A stretch of DNA of 64,000 nucleotides, taken from Gordionus sp. m RMFG-2023. Lineage: Eukaryota; Nematomorpha; Gordioida; Chordodea; Parachordodidae. The notes beneath the pieces were generated by a model. It had not been told where the DNA came from and searched no databases. It saw nothing but the letters and a program-made list of their open reading frames with translations. The stretch is taken from assembly GCF_954871325.1 (NCBI RefSeq), contig NC_088775.1:57947561-58011560 (forward strand). Reading direction: 5' to 3'. Within the stretch, counting starts at the first letter, position 1; the number at the start of each line of letters is the position of its first letter. Below are positions 56,040-64,000 of the stretch, in pieces. Both the position numbers and the translations under genes were made by a program.

Positions 56040-56387
56040 ACCTAGGATAATATAATAATTTATCTAGAATTTCTTGAACCATTTAACTTGCTACGGAGAT
56101 AGCCTCACGTGCAATCACTCTATTAATTACAACTATTATTCCTCTATGTTGTAACATATTTGAATATGTTCAGTTATAATTATATAATATCGACAATGAT
56201 TGATCCACGCTTTAAAGTATATTTTAGAAACCCTCATAAATTATTTAACTATAGAATATAAATATACTAAAATAATAATCTCAATTTAAATGAAATATAA
56301 AATAAAACCAAGAAAATGACGTTTTTGAGAAAATATATCAGGTTGAAAATTATAGATATTAAAATAATAGCTTTAATTAAGAAAGTA
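56040..56387 (+). mobile_element. hAT-2-like copy, left part, decayed
   Basis: Matches 48420-48680 at DNA level with many changes (tagaatttcttgaacc, tgctacggagatagcct, atgattgatccacgctttaaa). It continues at 58263 beyond a MITE that is itself split by a LINE. Confidence 0.65.
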
Positions 56388-56460
56388 GTGTTGTTAAAAA
56401 GCTCGACCTTTGTGCCCTCTCTAACCAAAATCTTCAGGCGCTTTATATTTTTTTAAAAAA
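56388..56460. mobile_element. MITE family A, copy 3, left half
   Basis: AGTGTTGTTAAAAAGCTCG followed by acctttgtg...caaaatcttcagg; collinear with copies 1 and 2 but with a short internal deletion. Its right half is at 58209-58262. Confidence 0.7.
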
Positions 56461-56628
56461 ATTCAATAATAACATTATCGAATCTCAAGAGGGAATTCAA
56501 CAAGGAGACCCCTTAGGCCCAGCCCTCTTTTGCATCGGGATCCACAAGATAATCCAGGAAATTCAATCTAAATCTATCCCTACCTTAAATTCCTGGACGG
56601 CATTGTCTCGGGCAACCTCTCCACAATC

Positions 56629-57219
56629 ATGTCCACCCCCCTCATCATTGAGAATCTCTCTCATATTACAGGACTATCTCTCAACCTCCCCAAATGTGAG
56701 ATTTGCTTCCTAAATCCCACTTCTATCCCTTTAGACATGGTAGATCGCGTCATCAACAAAGACGAGATGACACATCTCGGATTACCTATTGGGGGTGAAA
56801 AGGCCATCGAAACATTTTTAAACAAATCCCTTAACAATTTATCCAAATTAAATACATTATTTAATTACCTCCCAGCCCATCAATCCTTTTTTTTAATAAA
56901 AAAACATTTCAATATACCTAAAATCTTTTATGCCCTGAGATCCTCCCAGCCCACAATCTTTTTTTCAAATAAAAACTATTTCAATATACCTAAAATCCTC
57001 TACGCCCTGAGATCCTCTCTGATCTTTAAATGCCGCCACTTGCTAGTTTCCCATGAAACCCAAATTAAGGGTCCCCTTGAAAATATATTAAACCTAAAAT
57101 TTTCACCCTTCCCAGCAAGTCTGGTGGTATTGGTATCCGATCCCGATACAACTTTCCCTCTCAGCCTTTATCTCGTCTTGCTGCTCAATCTATTATCGAT
57201 AATGGATCCACTCCTTTAG
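56629..57219 (+). pseudogene. Post-RT region of LINE copy R5
   Basis: 196 codons. GLSLNLPKCEICFLNP lies just after the YADD position, as in other members. It contains an in-frame tandem duplication of about 75 bp (HFNIPKIFYALRSS and YFNIPKILYALRSS, 56905-57017), an error peculiar to this copy. The frame is lost near 57120, before the LGGLGI-type block. Confidence 0.75.
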
Positions 57220-57386
57220 ATACTGACCTCTCGCAGGCCTTCACCTTTTGGGACAACAACTGCCCACCCACCCTTTGTCGACCCGCTTCCAGCTTTCAAA
57301 AAGACTGGGATGTTTCTCTGATCGCCTGTTCCGTTGAATACCTAATTTCGAATAGGCCCTTTGAGGATAATCCCAATAATTTAGTA

Positions 57387-57995
57387 TTGTATGCAAGCTC
57401 AGGTTACGAATGGCTGGAAGCCATCCCCAGTTCAAATTTTAGCCTCCCCTTGACTGGTGAACAGCTACGCATTTCCATTGCCCTCCTCCTTGGCTGTAAT
57501 GCTGTGGTTCCCTCCATTTGCATCGACAGCGGCCATCCCATCGAATCTAAAGCTTGCCATCCTTTGCACTGCAAGTTCTCCCATAGACGACAACTGCTTC
57601 ATAAATCTACTAACAACATTCTCCTAGCTGCTCTTAAAAAACTTAATATTCCATCCACCCTCGAACCAGTGGGCCTCTCAAACCAAAATGCGATACGCCC
57701 CGATGGCATATCTCTCATTCCCTGGACCAATGGTCTTTCTCTTGCTTGGGACTATACCTGTGTCGATTTTGCCGCCAAGTCCAACCTTTCATTTTCTGCT
57801 ATCGTAAAGGCCGAAATCCTTAAAAAAAACAAATATTCTTGCCCCACCAACACCGTGTTTATTCCAATCGTTACCAATACCCTAGGCATGTTCGGAGGTG
57901 ATGCTCTCAATTTCATTGAAACCATAGGAAAAAAACGAGTCAGATATCAAGGGACCCGAATGAAGGATTTTACCTTCGTCAGCAGATTTCCCTAG
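57387..57995 (+). pseudogene. C-terminal zinc and RPDG domain of LINE copy R5
   Basis: 202 codons open to the natural end. Order: SGYEWLEAIPSS, LTGEQLRISIALLLG, a Cys/His cluster (C...H....C HPLH C), HRRQLLH, STLEPVGL, IRPDGISLIPW, LAWDYTCVDF, TNTLGMFGGDALNFIETIGK. This domain ends many animal LINE proteins. RPD followed by an Asp two strands later (WDYTC) and a downstream Lys fits a PD-(D/E)XK nuclease like that of R2 (inference). Confidence 0.75.
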
Positions 57996-58208
57996 AAATC
58001 GTCGGTCCAATCTTTTTAGCATTCAGTCTTTTCTAGGGTGATTTGTACCCTTTTTTTAAATATATTTTTTCTCAGTTCTTTTTTATACATATATATTTTT
58101 TAATATATGCTTATTTGTTTTTTAATATATATTTTTAATTATAATTTGTAAAAGAAAAATTTGTGAAAATTTGTTTTTAAATAAAGTATTATATATATAA
58201 AAAAAATA

Positions 58209-58262
58209 AATATTGAGTTTGCTGTTTTTAAAAATCGGCTCAAATCTAACCGTTTAACATCT
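58209..58262. mobile_element. MITE family A, copy 3, right half
   Basis: gtttttaaaaatcggctcaaatctaaccgtttaac, the right inverted end of the family. Confidence 0.75.
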
Positions 58263-58937
58263 CTATAAGCAAGTATTTAGACGAAGCCATCGTTTCTAAT
58301 GTTACAAATCCACTAACTGGTGGAAATTACATTAAAAAATATATCCGATATTATCAAAAATTGACATGGCAAGATTTTTCCAGAAAGACATTATGTTATA
58401 ACAGACCAACGTTGTTCACTAGATCAATATACTATCCAAGCTTCCCTATGCCTAAAAAATTGGATAATTATTTTCCTTACATTAAATTCCTATCAATCTT
58501 TAGAACTGTTTATTATGCAATAGTCAGATATATATTTATAGTTTTTTCAATTTGTTAAATTTTTGTATGAAATAAAAAATTTCAAATTCAATGTATTTAC
58601 TTTTTTTATTTGATTGGTTTGGCACAGTGTAAAACGCTTCTATTTTTAAAAACGGTTAGCTCAATATTTTATCCAAAAAATATTATGCAAGCCTGAAAAT
58701 TTAATTCATATGAACACCAGAAAGTTGGATATCTATTAATAAAATTTTGAAAATTGCAAAATATTGGCTAAAATATTGGGTTGGCCGTTTATTATCAAGC
58801 CGTACAACACTAGTTTGATATCAAATTGTTGAATCAAAAAATTTATAATTAGGACAAAAATATTCCGTATTTTGAATTCTCTTTTTAAAAATGAATTTAT
58901 TCAGAAAAATCTCCAGGGTTAGTTCTCAGCCTGGGTT
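58263..58937 (+). mobile_element. hAT-2-like copy, right part, decayed
   Basis: 58290-58480 matches 48890-49110 (ggtggaaatta, ttatgttataacagaccaacgttgttcactaga). Ends in GGTTAGTTCTCAGCCTGG, the hAT-2 terminus. Holds MITE A copy 4. Confidence 0.65.
58628..58815. mobile_element. MITE family A, copy 4, diverged
   Basis: gtgtaaaacgcttctatttttaaaaacggttagctcaatatttt at the left and attgggttggccgtttatt.tcaagccgtacaacactag at the right; the oldest copy by divergence. Confidence 0.6.
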
Positions 58938-59175
58938 TTTTTAAAGAGTAATGCTTCTGTTATATTTCACTTAAATTTTTATTTTTTTCTATTTTATTTT
59001 ATTAAAAAAAAGTCGTAAATATCATACAACCGAGAAAAATCGATATAAATATTCTTCTAAAGAAAATCGTCACAATTCTGATAAAAAAATAATAACAATT
59101 CCGAGAAATCGATAATTAAAATTGATCCTATAATACTTAAAAAAATAAAATAAAAAATACAGAAAATCGATATTC
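58938..59175. other. No feature seen
   Basis: Short A+T-rich stretch between the hAT copy and element D. Confidence 0.4.
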
Positions 59176-59840
59176 ATATCATCTCTCCCCTTAGAGAGAG
59201 TCTATTTCTAATTTGATCTTTGTGTTTTTTCCATTGGCCCTTGACGGTATTCACGTTATATATTAATTTCCCGGATAGAACCACTATAGTCCCCTTAATC
59301 CATTTTACCTTGTCATTATAAGTTTTGGTCCACACTGGTTGTTCTATCTTAAAAAATTGACCTCTTTGTTCTGTGTGAATATTGTCTAATTTGCTTCCTT
59401 AGGTCTCTAATTATTTCCAGATGATTTCGAGCATTTCGTCCAAACATCATTTGTGCTGGTGTCGGTTCCGTTGTTGCATGCTGTGTGTTTCTGTAGGCTG
59501 ATAAGAATTCATTTAATCTATCGTACTTTTTATGGTTGTATTTTTCTCCAGGGCTGTTTTAACCATTCTTACCATCCGTTCCGCTTCTCCGTTGGAGCTC
59601 GGGTTGTTATGGTTTATTCGATGTTTCTTACAATATTCTTTGAATTAATATCTGGTAAATTGTGGTCCGTTGTCCGATACTAAAGATTCTGAATATCCCC
59701 ATCTAGAAAGTATTTCGCCTAGTACCCCCATGGTTCTCTCTGATGTGGTGATGGTCATTCCTTTTACCTCCACCCATTTCGTAAAAGTGTCTACCAGTAT
59801 GAGCCACATGGTGTTTTTGAACGATCCTGCGAAATCTATA

Positions 59841-60092
59841 TTAACTCTTTGCCAAGATCTTGTCGGTTTCTCCCAATGATGATCTTGTATTTTTGGGATT
59901 GTTTGCCCATGTATTACACGATTCGCATTGACGGCATAGTTCTTCTATTCCACGGTCGATTCTGGGCCACCATACATATTGTCTGGCTAAACCTTTCGTT
60001 CTGACGATTCCTTGGTGACCGCTATGTAATTCGTTTAGTATTTTTTTCGCAATTCTGTTGGAATTATTATATTTTCCCCTTTGTATAAACAC
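59841..60092 (-). pseudogene. Integrase zinc-finger part of element D
   Basis: HHCC finger: LHSGHQG...CRQCESC, followed in other frames by core remains. Part of a broken element. Confidence 0.75.
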
Positions 60093-60720
60093 CGTCTTTT
60101 CCTATAGATTTTTTTCGCACATTTCGTATTGTCTTAATATACTGTCATCTTTTGACTTGAATTGAGTTTTTATACTCTCCTTTACCCTTTTTAACATGTC
60201 ATCGTTTTTCGAGTTTTTCGCGAATTTCGTCTACCGATATTGGATGTTCATTTATAAAATATACTTCTTCATTATGGTCTTTGGTTTTGTATTCCATTGG
60301 GCATCTTGAGAGTTTGCCATTTTGTTTTCCTTATCCGCCTATATTTTATTTCACAAATGTACCCTCATAACATCAGAGACCATTTGAGCAATCGTGGTGA
60401 CGTTATATTTGCTGAACATTTGTTACCGAATATACATACAAGTGGTTTGTGGTCAGTCCATATTGTAAAAGTTTGACCTACTAAATATTCATAAAATTTT
60501 ACTTCGAATACAAGCGCTAATGCTCCTCTTTTTATAGTTGAGTAGTTTTTTTTACTATCATTGATAGTTTTCCTGAAGCAAAACTTATGGAATTCTCGGA
60601 TCCGTCTTTCTCGGTATGAGACAATACGGCTCCAACCCCTTTCATAGAAGCATCCGTAGTGAGTTAGATATCTTTACCTTTATCAAAATGAATGAATGGG
60701 GGGATTAGTCAAACATCTCT

Positions 60721-62156
60721 TTAACCCTCTATTCCGCGAAATATCAATAAATGATATATTTTTTTAAAAAAAACTTATTTTTGTCTTTAAAGGGCTCTAA
60801 CTAAAAATAATTTTTTTTAAAATTTTTTTTTAAACTGTATAAAAAATTTCAGTGTGTATATTTAAATACACAATGCGTGTAAAAAGTATTATATTTTTTC
60901 AATTTCAAACCTATTACAAAATAAAGATATAAAATTTTATTATTTGAAATATAATGTATTAAAACAAATTTATATTAATTTTTATGAAATAATTTAAAAC
61001 AATCATTTTTTGTAGTAAAACATAATGATACACCATATTTGGATCACTTTCGTAACCAATTTATACCCAGGGTTTTTGCATCGCGCCTTTTTACTATATT
61101 TTGGCCAATGTGTTATTAAATCCTGTCTTATTTCTTTCTGCGTAATAAGACTTGTCGGCCCCTTGCTAGATTTTTCTTTATATTTGGTGTCAATATATTC
61201 GTTTTTTACGCTAGCGTTCATATTTATGTTACATTTACAAAGTATCTGCTATTGAAATTTTAAATGTTAATAATGGCATCTGTTCTTTTGCCTGTACCTT
61301 TAAAGCTACAAAATCTCGCTCATACATTAACCATGATTTATGAGCATTATATCAAGTATATGGAATACTATACAGTGATAATACCATTTACGTATATGTG
61401 AAACTACGCTTCATCTTTTAGAATTCTTTTTCAGTTGGCTGGCTATTATAAATTCTATTAGCTCTCGCTGTAGCAATACTCCCTTTTGGGCGAGTAATAC
61501 TTGAAGTTCTATACCACAGAACCAATTAACAAAACACAATTTAAAATTGGAATGTAGTGGTACCAATAGTTGAAATACCGCATTTCCACTAGAATCATGA
61601 TCTGCTGATCTTGAATCAAGAATTTACTCATCTGATGAACCGCCAAAGTTAGAATAGGAACTATCTTCTGGAATACAATACATTTTGACTATAGATAGAA
61701 AATAAAGAACATTTAATAATATAAAAAAAATAATCAAAAAAACCCAAATTTATAATGCATTTGTGCGCATTATGTATCTGGGTACACGTACCTTAAAATT
61801 TAAATTTTAAATACTATTAATGAATATAACAATATTCATATATAAAACATTTCTTTTACCTTTATTTAATAGGATTTTTAACTTCCTGTCCCTAAAAATT
61901 TGTACAAGAAAAATGACATAATTTATAAAATGGAAAAATGCAACTATTCGAAAGTTGTAAACTATGTAATTTAGAATTTTTATATTAATAGCTATCTTTC
62001 ATTTTTGACAAAATTAATTATAGAAATAAATAAAATATATGTGTATTTATTATACATCATGTGTATTAAACTGTAAAAAATTTTATATTAAAATTTATAC
62101 CCTTTTTTATGGTATGTGTATTGTATTCAAATATGATGTATACAATAGAGGGTTAA
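60721..62156 (-). mobile_element. piggyBac 2, internally deleted, inserted in element D
   Basis: Flanked by TTAA at 60721-60724 and 62153-62156, with inverted ends TTAACCCTCTATTCC and TTAACCCTCTATTGTATAC. The minus strand keeps worn pieces of the same transposase as piggyBac 1: N-terminal acidic part (61670-61600), the FKLCFVNWFCGIELQVLLAQ stretch (about 61590-61490, Asp replaced), VFHILDIMLINHG (about 61370-61330), and a C-terminal piece (61221-61003: DLITHWPKYSKKARC). The catalytic middle is deleted. Non-autonomous; could have been moved by an element such as piggyBac 1. Confidence 0.85.
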
Positions 62157-62773
62157 GATTTCAGCGCTTGATCCGCAATCTTCTGTCCATTGGAAATTGT
62201 TGCATTTCTTTAATAAGTCATAAAGGGGTGCAGCGATTGTTGAAATTTTTTTTATAAATCGATGATAGTAGTTCATAAGTCCTAAAATTCGTTGATTTAC
62301 TCAGGAATTGGAGCATATTAATTATCGTTTCTAGTTTCTCGTCTGAGGGCATAAGATCTTTGCTGGATATGACATGACCTAGGTATTTTCTTTTTCTTTA
62401 AGAAATTTGCTCTTTTCGTAATTTGCTTTAAGACGGAACTCCGACATTCGTTGGAATACTTCTATAGGTTTTTTAGATGCTCTTCATCCAAAGAACTTAT
62501 AATTATTAGATCGTCAATATAGTATGCCGAAAATTAGGTTCATGGTCATTTGGAATATCGCTGACGCTGGAGTTATTCCGAATGACATTCTTTTGAATTG
62601 AAATAGTCCTTTGTGTTAATAGCTAAAACTTCTTCGAATGAGAATCTATTACTATTTGTTGGTATGAGAAGTCAATAATTGAAAACTTTTCGACTTTTCT
62701 TAATTTGTTAAATATTTCCTCTATTCTGGGGATAGGGTATATGTCCGGTGTCAACATGGATTTATAGTTATTT

Positions 62774-63160
62774 TTAGTCTATGCAAAGCCTGATATTCCC
62801 ATTGGGCTTAATTATTGGTACCAGAGGACTGACCCATTCCGAAAATTTTATAGGTTCTATTATGTCGTCTTTAATCCATTTTGTTAGTTCATCATCGACT
62901 TTTTCTTCTAAAGCATATGCAATTTTTCTAGGGGCGCAAAATTTTGGGGCTGCATTGTCTTTTATACTCAAATGGACTTCCATATTGTTCAATTTCCCTA
63001 ACTTTTTATCGAATATTGTTACGTATTTCTCCGTTAGGACTTTTAATTCTTGTCCCATGTAATATATATTATTATTATCGTATGTATCTTCCGTCTCTGC
63101 TAATATCGATTCTTTACATACTAATTCTCTGAATTCCTTTATCCAGTTTATACCTATCAA
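62774..63160 (-). pseudogene. Reverse transcriptase start of element D
   Basis: Open stretch with the Gypsy RT entry blocks (KFCAPRKIAYALEEKVDDEL, IIEPIKFSEWVSPLVPI, NGNIRLCID). Part of a broken element. Confidence 0.8.
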
Positions 63161-64000
63161 CGATAGTTATCAGCTTTCACTAATCAAAGGTAGGTATTTT
63201 ATGGTTAACTTTTACGTCCACGCTGCCTATGATGGCGATTTCGTCACCTTCTTACGTCTTTAATTTTGTGCCCACTCATGAATAATTTTATCGGAGTTGA
63301 TTTTATTCCATGCCTTTAATGAAATAATTGATACTGATGCTCGTATCTAGAATCATGCTTATTTCCTTACCCTCTATACTTAGATCAATTTTGAATTTTT
63401 CTTTACAAGATTTGATATCCATCAAGTATATATACGATCTGTCTTCCTCTTTGCCTCTTTGATCGCAAAATTTAATCAGATGCTTATCACTACCGCATAT
63501 GAATCAAGTTTTTTTGTCTGACTGTAATATTGATTGTCGTTATATTTATAGTTTTTATTGTTGGTGATGTAATTCTCCTTATCTTATCGTAAGAATATTG
63601 ATACTTGTTATGGTAATAATTATTATTGTCATACCAATTATTATGTAGGTAATATTTGTTATCATTATTTTTATATTTGTACTGCGGGTTAACGTTACTA
63701 TGTTTTTCATAATTGGAGTTGTCATTTATTATATCTAGTAAATCTGTTATCTAATCTCGTTTGGTGGGGATAATTGTCACTATAGCATTCCTGAACTCTG
63801 CTATTTTTATTACTATGTATATAGTTTATTTCATATTTTGTCTTCATTTCGTTCCTTTCCGGCTTGACAATAAAATATACCTTTTCTTTTTCGTTTATCA
63901 AGTCCATGGTTCGAAGAAGTTTTAATTTCCTCTATTCCCATATCTTCTTTTAGTAATATCATTATTTTGATCTCTTTGATTTCAAATCCGTTAATTATCT

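Larger units (their letters stand above)
56461..58208 (+). mobile_element. LINE, RPDG family (copy R5), best-preserved, inserted in MITE A copy 3
   Basis: 5'-truncated copy of about 1.75 kb. Begins in the RT (EGIQQGDPLGPALFCIG, the block before YADD) and runs to the protein's C-terminus at 57995. It is followed by a 200-bp T/A-rich 3' end with aaataaag and a short A-rich tail, then the MITE resumes. Higher G+C (about 45 percent) than everything around it, so it is the youngest of the five copies. It keeps long open stretches but has breaks near 56625 and between 57219 and 57387. Confidence 0.8.
59176..64000 (-). mobile_element. Ty3/Gypsy element D, broken, continues beyond the window
   Basis: Minus strand, from the right edge: Asn/Tyr-rich gag-like region (about 64000-63480), protease-like part (about 63380-63200), reverse transcriptase (63160 to about 62160: KFCAPRKIAYALEEKVDDEL, WVSPLVPIIKPNGNIRLCID), RNase H remains (about 60700-60400), integrase finger (60092-59841: LHSGHQGIVRTKGLARQYVW, CESCNTW) and integrase core remains (59830-59450). 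A piggyBac copy (60721-62156) interrupts it. Broken, with many breaks; LTRs not in view. Composition and order resemble element A. Confidence 0.8.

Overview
This is an A+T-rich (about three quarters A+T by eye) stretch of a eukaryotic genome, and nearly everything recognisable in it is mobile DNA. The element set (RTE/CFDP2-like LINEs, a second LINE family with an RPDG-type C-terminal domain, Ty3/Gypsy LTR elements, hAT, piggyBac, a Tc1/mariner-type transposase, MULE-like and hAT-like foldbacks and MITEs) fits an invertebrate animal. A clean 40-nt intron in a piggyBac transposase and a possible 29-nt intron near 2.75 kb hint at a lineage with very small introns, such as a small parasitic or simplified animal; this is a weak inference. 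No rRNA, tRNA, CRISPR or bacterial-type operon was seen. At most a few fragments (2553-2752, 18532-18918, 49945-50085) could be host exons.

Layout. 0.1-0.8 kb: decayed RPDG-LINE. 2.9-8.7 kb: RTE-like LINE on the minus strand, split by a 3.0-kb LTR element with a GTAAC target duplication. 8.7-13.5 kb: a broken Gypsy element with both LTRs. 13.5-18.0 kb: an old RPDG-LINE split by a second RTE-like LINE (14.0-17.3 kb, 15-bp target duplication). 18.2-18.9 kb: possible host exon. 19.2-34.9 kb: a matryoshka. An outer inverted repeat (X) holds an old hAT copy; this holds a 13.1-kb element (20307-33398) with a perfect 8-bp target duplication GATCTAGC and long inverted arms made of head-to-head 118-bp tandem repeats; this in turn holds a whole-looking Gypsy-type gag and pol, plus a 2.9-kb foldback with a 9-bp target duplication. 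36-43 kb: MITEs, Gypsy remains, RPDG-LINE remains, a minisatellite and a broken Tc1/mariner-type transposase. 43.05-46.88 kb: a hAT element split by a piggyBac with an open transposase gene. 48-59 kb: hAT copies, MITEs and RPDG-LINEs, several nested. 59.2-64.0 kb: a broken Gypsy element, interrupted by a short piggyBac and running off the window.

The most interesting object is the 13.1-kb element. It has hAT-like ends (TAGTGTTG...) and an 8-bp duplication, so it appears to have moved as one DNA unit, yet its centre is an LTR-retrotransposon-type coding block (gag with a predicted N-terminal membrane helix, in-phase UGA-CUA junction, 1134-codon pol, and an extra zinc-knuckle ORF downstream). 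I see no conventional LTRs around that block. The 118-bp unit of its arms shares about 60 bp with the integrase region of the separate Gypsy element at 10.35-10.41 kb. Whether it is an insertion into a foldback or a composite element that moves as one is the main open question.
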